A DNA stretch of 64,000 bases, taken from assembly GCA_029263195.1 (NCBI GenBank), contig JAJCXX010000099.1, positions 1 to 64,000 on the forward strand. Reading direction: 5' to 3'. This document shows, piece after piece, positions 59,744-64,000 of the stretch; within the stretch, counting starts at the first letter, position 1, and each line of letters opens with the position of its first letter. Below the pieces are notes generated by a model that saw only the letters and a list, made by a program, of their open reading frames with translations, did no database searches and was not told the origin of the DNA. A program made the translations under genes and the position numbers. The stretch comes from Acidimicrobiales bacterium (GTDB lineage Bacteria > Actinomycetota > Acidimicrobiia > Acidimicrobiales > Aldehydirespiratoraceae).

Positions 59744-60274
59744 ATGAGGGTGGTGTCCGGCACTGCCGGAGGACGACGTCTCAAGGTGCCCGAGGGCACC
59801 AACACCCGTCCGTCCACCGACCGAGTGCGCGAAGCGATGTTCAACTCTCTCTACTCGCTTGGTGCGGTCGAGGGGGCGAACGTTCTCGACCTGTTCGCCG
59901 GCTCCGGCGCACTGGGCATCGAGGCTTTGTCGCGTGGGGCATCGAGAGCGACCTTCGTGGAGAACGACCGATACGCCCGAGCGGTCATCGAAGACAATCT
60001 CGACACTCTCGGGATGGACGACATCGCCGATGTGGTCTCGGCCGACGGCCCCAACTATCTGGCCCGATCGGCCCCATACGACCTTCTGCTACTCGACCCG
60101 CCCTACGACTTCGAGGGCTGGGATGATCTGCTCAGTCAGGTCACCGACGCGATGGTGGTCATCGAGTCGCGTAGAGAGATCGATGTGCCGTCAAATTGGG
60201 TTGTCCACCGCGTGCGCCGCTACGGCGGTACCGTTGTGACTCTCGCAACCGCAACGGGTCAACCTGGGGAGTGA
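59744..60274 (+). CDS. rsmD: 16S rRNA (guanine966-N2)-methyltransferase RsmD
   Basis: 176 residues; ATG 59744 has AGGAG at good spacing. MRVVSGTAGGRRLKVPEG and STDRVREAMFNSL are the RsmD opening, VLDLFAGSGALGIEALSRGA the SAM-binding motif, and LLLLDPPYDFEGW the N6/N2-methyltransferase DPPY motif. Five bases separate its stop from the coaD start. Confidence 0.94.
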   Translation: MRVVSGTAGGRRLKVPEGTNTRPSTDRVREAMFNSLYSLGAVEGANVLDLFAGSGALGIEALSRGASRATFVENDRYARAVIEDNLDTLGMDDIADVVSADGPNYLARSAPYDLLLLDPPYDFEGWDDLLSQVTDAMVVIESRREIDVPSNWVVHRVRRYGGTVVTLATATGQPGE

Positions 60275-60279
60275 CAAGA

Positions 60280-60756
60280 GTGGCTCGCGTTCTGTATCCC
60301 GGATCCTTCGATCCCGTCCACAACGGCCATGTCGAGATCATCGAGACCGCGGCGTCCCTGTTCGACGAGGTGGTTGTCGCGGCCATGAGGAACACGCAGA
60401 AGGGCGACGGCATTTTCGACCTCGACGACCGGGAAGAGATGTTGGTCGAGTCGACCAGTCATCTCCCCAACGTGTCGGTCACCATGTTTTCGACGCTGGT
60501 TGTCGATCTTGCCCGCGAGGTTGAAGCCGATTTCATCATCAAGGGACTCCGGGCCGTGTCCGATTTCGAGAACGAGCTTCAGATGGCCCAGATGAACAAC
60601 TCGGTGTCGGGAATCCACACGGTGTTCATCCCGTCTGCTTCGCGCAGCTCGTTCCTGGCCTCCAAGTTCATTCGTGATTTCGCCCGTTTCGGAGGCGACA
60701 TCTCGAGCATGGTTCCAGCGTCGGTCGACCGACGCATGAAGGAGCGATTCGGATGA
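60280..60756 (+). CDS. coaD: Phosphopantetheine adenylyltransferase (CoaD)
   Basis: 158 residues from GTG 60280, eight bases after the SD GGGGAG. The nucleotidyl-transferase motif YPGSFDPVHNGHVEI carries HxGH, and VVDLAREVEADFIIKGLRAVSDF and ASKFIRDFARFGGDI are typical. It converts phosphopantetheine to dephospho-CoA, the fourth step of CoA synthesis. Its 3' end overlaps the next start by four bases. Confidence 0.96.
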   Translation: MARVLYPGSFDPVHNGHVEIIETAASLFDEVVVAAMRNTQKGDGIFDLDDREEMLVESTSHLPNVSVTMFSTLVVDLAREVEADFIIKGLRAVSDFENELQMAQMNNSVSGIHTVFIPSASRSSFLASKFIRDFARFGGDISSMVPASVDRRMKERFG

Positions 60757-61331
60757 CCGAAGCCCCTCAAGGCGACACCGGCGCTTCGGCCCCGCCGCAG
60801 TACCGCCCCCCCGAGACCGAGTCGTTGCTGCGCCGATCGATCGACATCGTGAGCGACGCCCGGCCCGTTCCGTTGTCGGCATCCTCGATGATCAACAAGG
60901 AAGAGCTCCTCGAGTTGCTTCAAGCAGCGGCCGACGGGCTTCCCGACGAGCTACGAGCAGCCCGATGGCTGCTCAAGGAGCGCGACGACTTCCTGGCGAG
61001 AGTCCAGCGCGAGGGCGACCAGATCGTCACCACATCGAGGGCTCGTGCCGAACAGATGGTCCAACGCACCGAGGTGGTCAAATCGGCCAACGAGCACGCC
61101 CGAAAGGTCGTATCCGAAGCTGATTCGGCCGCCCAGCGTCTTCGTCTCGAAACCGAGGACTGGTGCGATCAGAAGCTCGGCGGGCTCGAAGTCGTGCTTC
61201 AGCGGACCCTTCGCACCGTCGACTCGGGCCGTTCTCGGCTGCAGGGCGCCCGCACCGAAACTGCCGACGTGATCAGCGAGGCCGATGAGCAGGCCGCAGT
61301 TGACGAGTTCTTCGACCAGGACGATGGGTGA
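60753..61331 (+). CDS. SepIVA-like DivIVA-family coiled-coil protein
   Basis: 192 residues, ATGA overlap with coaD. A Pro-rich start (TGASAPPQYRPPETESLLRR) is followed by a long helical region (ADGLPDELRAARWLLKERDD, VVSEADSAAQRLRLETED) with DivIVA/ATP-synthase-b-like coiled-coil periodicity, and an acidic end. Mycobacterial SepIVA, a divisome/elongation factor, is also encoded next to a YceD homologue and rnc, so position supports the call. Direct sequence match to SepIVA is not asserted. Confidence 0.75.
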   Translation: MTEAPQGDTGASAPPQYRPPETESLLRRSIDIVSDARPVPLSASSMINKEELLELLQAAADGLPDELRAARWLLKERDDFLARVQREGDQIVTTSRARAEQMVQRTEVVKSANEHARKVVSEADSAAQRLRLETEDWCDQKLGGLEVVLQRTLRTVDSGRSRLQGARTETADVISEADEQAAVDEFFDQDDG

Positions 61332-61828
61332 ACGATTCCTCTGGTCTGATCCTCGATGTCGTGGCGATTCGCCGTCGGGCCGGGTCTCGTATCGACTTCA
61401 CGACCCGCGCCGGGGTGGGTGAGACCTGCGTCGGTGACGTCGATGTCGACGGCGGATTGGTCGATGTCGATCTGCTGGTCGAGACCGTCGTCGGCGGTCT
61501 GACCGTGTCAGGCACGGTGCGGGCCCACTGGTCGGGTCCTTGTCGGCGCTGCCTGATCCCGGTCGAAGGGGATGTCGAGTCCGAGCTTCATGAGGTCTTC
61601 GAGGTCGAACCGACCGAGGGTGAGACGTGGCCGATCGTCGACGAGAGGATCGACCTGACGCCGTCGGTTCGTGAGGCGGTCATGTTGTCGTTGCCGCTCG
61701 CTCCGTTGTGCCGAGAGTCCTGTCGCGGGCCCGAACCCGATCGGTTTCCCACCGGCGTTGCCGATGAGGGCGAATCGTCGGGCGACCCGAGATGGGCGGC
61801 CCTCGATGAAATTCACTTCGATCAGTAG
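61328..61828 (+). CDS. yceD: YceD/DUF177 family protein (23S rRNA accumulation)
   Basis: 166 residues, GTG overlapping the previous stop. Two cysteine pairs CRRCLIPVEGD and CRESCRGPEPD resemble the DUF177 zinc-like site; the middle holds an E-rich LHEVFEVEPTEGE. YceD proteins accompany rpmF in most bacteria and are needed for normal 23S rRNA levels. It ends 74 bases before rpmF. Confidence 0.9.
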   Translation: MNDSSGLILDVVAIRRRAGSRIDFTTRAGVGETCVGDVDVDGGLVDVDLLVETVVGGLTVSGTVRAHWSGPCRRCLIPVEGDVESELHEVFEVEPTEGETWPIVDERIDLTPSVREAVMLSLPLAPLCRESCRGPEPDRFPTGVADEGESSGDPRWAALDEIHFDQ

Positions 61829-61877
61829 TTGTCGAGGGGTGCTGTCGGTGCGCCGGGTCGGTAGTATTTCTTGTTCG

Positions 61878-61883
61878 TACGAT
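61878..61883 (+). promoter_or_regulatory. Possible -10 TACGAT and SD for rpmF
   Basis: TACGAT 19 bases before the rpmF ATG, with AGGAACG at SD position between; a short-leader promoter. Confidence 0.45.
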
Positions 61884-61902
61884 CTGATACCAGGAACGCG
61901 AA

Positions 61903-62082
61903 ATGGCAGTCCCAAAGAAGAAGATGTCGAAGTCGAAGAGCCGAAGCCGCAAGGCTTCTGCTTGGACCGTTGGGGCCTCCGCTCGTAGCGCCTGCCCACG
62001 ATGTGGGGCTACCAAGCGCCCTCATCGTGCCTGCGGCAACTGCGGCTGGTACGCCGGCCGTCAGGCCATTGAGGTCGACTGA
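61903..62082 (+). CDS. rpmF: 50S ribosomal protein L32
   Basis: 59 residues. MAVPKKKMSKSKSRSRKASA is the universal L32 start, and C31-x2-C34 with C44-x2-C47 (ACPRCGAT, ACGNCGWY) gives the zinc-binding form of L32. It ends GRQAIEVD. Located between yceD and plsX as in many bacteria. The plsX start follows after four bases. Confidence 0.96.
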   Translation: MAVPKKKMSKSKSRSRKASAWTVGASARSACPRCGATKRPHRACGNCGWYAGRQAIEVD

Positions 62083-62086
62083 GTCG

Positions 62087-63073
62087 ATGCTTCCAATAGC
62101 GGTCGACGCGATGGGCGGCGATCGTGCACCAGGCGAGATAGTTGCGGGGGCGCGGCGCGCTGTCGAGGAATTCGGTATTCCCGTCGTGTTGGTGGGACGG
62201 CCCGAGGATCTCCCCGACACGGGCGATCTCGAGGTGATCGCGGCCAGCGAGGTCATAGCGATGGACGCTGAGCCCGGTGCCAGTGTTCGCCGCATGAAGG
62301 ATTCGTCACTGGTGCGGGCTGCCGAGGCCGTACGCGACGGGCGGGCATCGGCCATGGTGTCGGCCGGAAACACCGGTGCCACGATGGCATCTGCGCTGCT
62401 GCGAATGGGCCGCATCAAAGGCATCAGCCGACCGGCCATCGCAACCCCGATACCCGTTCCGGGCAGCACGCCCACCACTCTTCTCGACGCCGGTGCCAAT
62501 TCGGAGTGTCGTCCGGAATGGCTGGTGGAGTTCGCCCGCATGGGCTCGATCTATGCCCGTGATCGTTTCGGCATCGAATCTCCCCGAGTTGGCCTGCTCT
62601 CGATCGGAGAGGAAGCCGGCAAGGGAAGTCCCTTCGTGAAGGAATGCTTCGAACTTCTCTCCAGCCCGGAATGGGCGGCTGCCACCGGCTCCGAATGGAT
62701 CGGAAACGTGGAGGGCCGCGACGTGATGACCACCGACGTCGACGTGATCGTGACCGACGGGTTCACCGGCAACGTGACGCTGAAGACTCTCGAAGGCGCC
62801 ATGAATTCGCTCCTCGGTCAGCTGTTGATCGCCATCGACACCGACGACGACACCAGGGCCGCGGGGGCCACTCTCGGTCCTGCGCTCGATTCGATGGTCG
62901 CCGAGTTTCATCCCGACTCCACCGGCGGCGCCATGCTGCTCGGTGTGAAGGGGGTGTGTGTGATCTCCCATGGCTCGAGTTCCGCCACTGCGATGCTCAA
63001 TGCCATCAAGGTCGCTTCGGAGATGGTGCAGGTCTCGATGGTGGATCATCTCGCTTCAGCGGCAATCCGCTGA
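62087..63073 (+). CDS. plsX: Phosphate acyltransferase PlsX
   Basis: 328 residues from ATG 62087. PIAVDAMGGDRAPGEIVAGA is the family start, with SAGNTGATMASALLRMGRI, LLDAGANSECRPEWLVEFA, LLSIGEEAGKGS and VTDGFTGNVTLKTLEGA. PlsX makes acyl-phosphate from acyl-ACP for glycerol-3-phosphate acylation. It links to acpP just downstream and functionally to fakA. Confidence 0.95.
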   Translation: MLPIAVDAMGGDRAPGEIVAGARRAVEEFGIPVVLVGRPEDLPDTGDLEVIAASEVIAMDAEPGASVRRMKDSSLVRAAEAVRDGRASAMVSAGNTGATMASALLRMGRIKGISRPAIATPIPVPGSTPTTLLDAGANSECRPEWLVEFARMGSIYARDRFGIESPRVGLLSIGEEAGKGSPFVKECFELLSSPEWAAATGSEWIGNVEGRDVMTTDVDVIVTDGFTGNVTLKTLEGAMNSLLGQLLIAIDTDDDTRAAGATLGPALDSMVAEFHPDSTGGAMLLGVKGVCVISHGSSSATAMLNAIKVASEMVQVSMVDHLASAAIR

Positions 63074-63125
63074 CGCCAGCGGCCGCCCCCGACCGATTCA
63101 CAAGCGCACAAGTTGACGACGGCGG

Positions 63126-63131
63126 TAGTGT
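63126..63131 (+). promoter_or_regulatory. Possible -10 TAGTGT for acpP
   Basis: TAGTGT lies 31 bases before ATG 63163; AGGA precedes the ATG by about eight bases, so this would be a leadered transcript. Confidence 0.4.
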
Positions 63132-63162
63132 CGGCGTTCAAGGCAACGAATAGGAATACCTG

Positions 63163-63453
63163 ATGCCAGCGGAAACCCATGTCGAGAACAGCCCGATGGG
63201 ACGTGACGAGATCCTGTCGATGGTCAAGGAACGACTCGCCGACATTCTCGAGGTGGAGCCCAGCTCCATCAACGAGGGTGACGCGTTCCAGGACGACCTC
63301 GACGCCGACTCATTGGCGTTGATCGAACTGGTCGAGGCCATCGAGGAAGATGTCGGCGAGCGTACGGTCGGCTTCCGAATCGACGACGAGGATCTCGAGG
63401 ATCTTCGCACGGTTCGTGATGCCGTCGATTACGTAGTCGCAAAGCTGGGCTGA
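63163..63453 (+). CDS. acpP: Acyl carrier protein
   Basis: 96 residues. The phosphopantetheine site is DADSLALIELVEAIEED (Ser in DSL), with LADILEVEPSSINEGD before it and IDDEDLEDLRTVRDAVDYVV after it. The N-terminus is about 15 residues longer than E. coli AcpP. It is the carrier for fatty acid synthesis and PlsX; coaD nearby supplies the CoA needed for its modification. Confidence 0.95.
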   Translation: MPAETHVENSPMGRDEILSMVKERLADILEVEPSSINEGDAFQDDLDADSLALIELVEAIEEDVGERTVGFRIDDEDLEDLRTVRDAVDYVVAKLG

Positions 63454-63466
63454 GACCCTGACCACA

Positions 63467-64000
63467 GTGGCTTCGGCCGGTTCTCTGGAAAGTCGTCTTG
63501 GTCACCGGTTCGACGATCCTGATCGACTCGTTCTCGCGCTCACCCACAGGTCATGGTGCGCCGAACATCCCGGTGAGCAGTCCAACGAGCGGCTCGAGTT
63601 CCTGGGCGATGCCGTTCTCGGCATCGTCGTCACCGACCACATCTTCAATCGCTTCCCCGATCTTCCGGAGGGGATGCTCGCGAAGACCAGAGCCGCGGTG
63701 GTGAGTTCGGCAAGTTTGGCGTTGGTCGGTGACGAACTCGACCTGGGCCAATCGCTTCGGCTTGGTCGAGGGGAAGACGTGTCCGGAGGTCGATCGAAAC
63801 CCTCGATCCTGGCCGACGCTGTGGAGGCGGTGATCGGAGCCATCTACACCGACGGCGGAATGGAGCCGGCACGCGAGTTCGTGCTCGGCCAACTCGGTCC
63901 ATCGATCGATGTGGCGGCTCTTCGGCCGGGCGAGAGCGACTACAAGACCCGATTGCAGGAGATGGCCGCGAGAGAGGGACTGGTCGCGCCCCGCTACGAA
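63467..64000 (+). CDS. rnc: Ribonuclease III (3' end outside window)
   Basis: 178 codons visible from GTG 63467, 13 bases after acpP, open to the window edge. The RNase III signature NERLEFLGDAVLG is at residues 40-52, followed by GMLAKTRAAVVSSASLA and SILADAVEAVIGAIYTDGG, which holds the second metal site; the double-stranded RNA-binding domain begins about DYKTRLQEMAA and runs off the end. It processes rRNA and structured mRNA. Confidence 0.95.
   Translation, partial: MASAGSLESRLGHRFDDPDRLVLALTHRSWCAEHPGEQSNERLEFLGDAVLGIVVTDHIFNRFPDLPEGMLAKTRAAVVSSASLALVGDELDLGQSLRLGRGEDVSGGRSKPSILADAVEAVIGAIYTDGGMEPAREFVLGQLGPSIDVAALRPGESDYKTRLQEMAAREGLVAPRYE

Noticed and set aside
1-64000. tRNA, rRNA, insertion sequence, prophage or replication origin
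   Set aside because: No cloverleaf ends with CCA or T-loop consensus, no transposase or integrase motifs and no DnaA-box cluster were recognised by eye; a dedicated search (tRNAscan-SE, ISfinder) would be needed for certainty.

Overview
This 64 kb window is a densely packed, high-GC bacterial chromosome segment from an actinomycete-type (Actinomycetota) organism. Supporting genes are the mismatch endonuclease nucS, the mycothiol amidase mca, a fused 2-oxoglutarate decarboxylase/E2-E1 (kgd), an F420-type LLM oxidoreductase, a UvrD2-like helicase with an HRDC tail, a wax ester synthase/diacylglycerol acyltransferase, and a sepIVA-yceD-rnc neighbourhood. The ATP-type PEP carboxykinase, the separate cysN and cysC genes and the triacylglycerol enzyme would fit the class Acidimicrobiia, but that placement is inference. 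I see no mobile element, CRISPR array, rRNA or tRNA, and no gene-free stretch longer than about 200 bases.

Layout. 1-10.5 kb: the end of an ECF sigma factor, a large membrane-anchored protein, an MBL-fold hydrolase, a secreted Ser/Asp/His-repeat protein, a channel-like protein, a nitronate monooxygenase, a two-domain MgtE/SLC41-like transporter with a tandem PhoU/RCK_C protein, mca and an SCP2-like protein. 10.5-22.6 kb: mostly minus strand, with a ChbG-like deacetylase, an SNase lipoprotein and a Mug-type glycosylase, then a run cysQ, aarF, nucS, vanW, WS/DGAT, GG-reductase and PAP2. 22.6-25.4 kb: cysD-cysN-cysC sulfate activation. 25.4-32.3 kb: small membrane and zinc proteins, ettA, a cytosolic penicillin-acylase-type hydrolase, an unusual NYN RNase/S1-like/histone-H1-like fusion, and a HAD protein. 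32.3-41 kb: kgd, xthA, a CPA2 antiporter and a UvrD2-like helicase. 41-49.3 kb: a PH/SHOCT protein, an MMPL exporter, an EamA transporter and a TPP-riboswitch-controlled thiBPQ operon. 49.3-55.6 kb: lipid/CoA genes, a second LmbE-type deacetylase, a universal stress protein and pckA. 55.6-64 kb: a conserved housekeeping run fakA, recG, rsmD, coaD, sepIVA-like, yceD, rpmF, plsX, acpP, rnc (rnc is cut by the window end).

The most general signal is promoter architecture. At least eighteen genes have a TANNNT -10 hexamer ending only 5-9 bases before the start codon and no Shine-Dalgarno, which is the pattern expected of leaderless mRNAs. It fixes several start codons that length alone would leave open (ChbG, Mug, PAP2, PH protein, fakA, pckA, zinc ribbon). 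Genes inside operons instead use ATGA/TGATG overlaps or clear SD sequences.

Functional threads: sulfate activation (cysDNC, cysQ) and mycothiol (mca) for sulfur/redox; DNA repair (nucS, mug, xthA, uvrD2, recG); storage and membrane lipids (WS/DGAT, GG-reductase, PAP2, MMPL, fakA, plsX, acpP); central carbon (kgd, pckA); RNA metabolism and translation (NYN-S1 protein, ettA, rsmD, yceD, rpmF, rnc).
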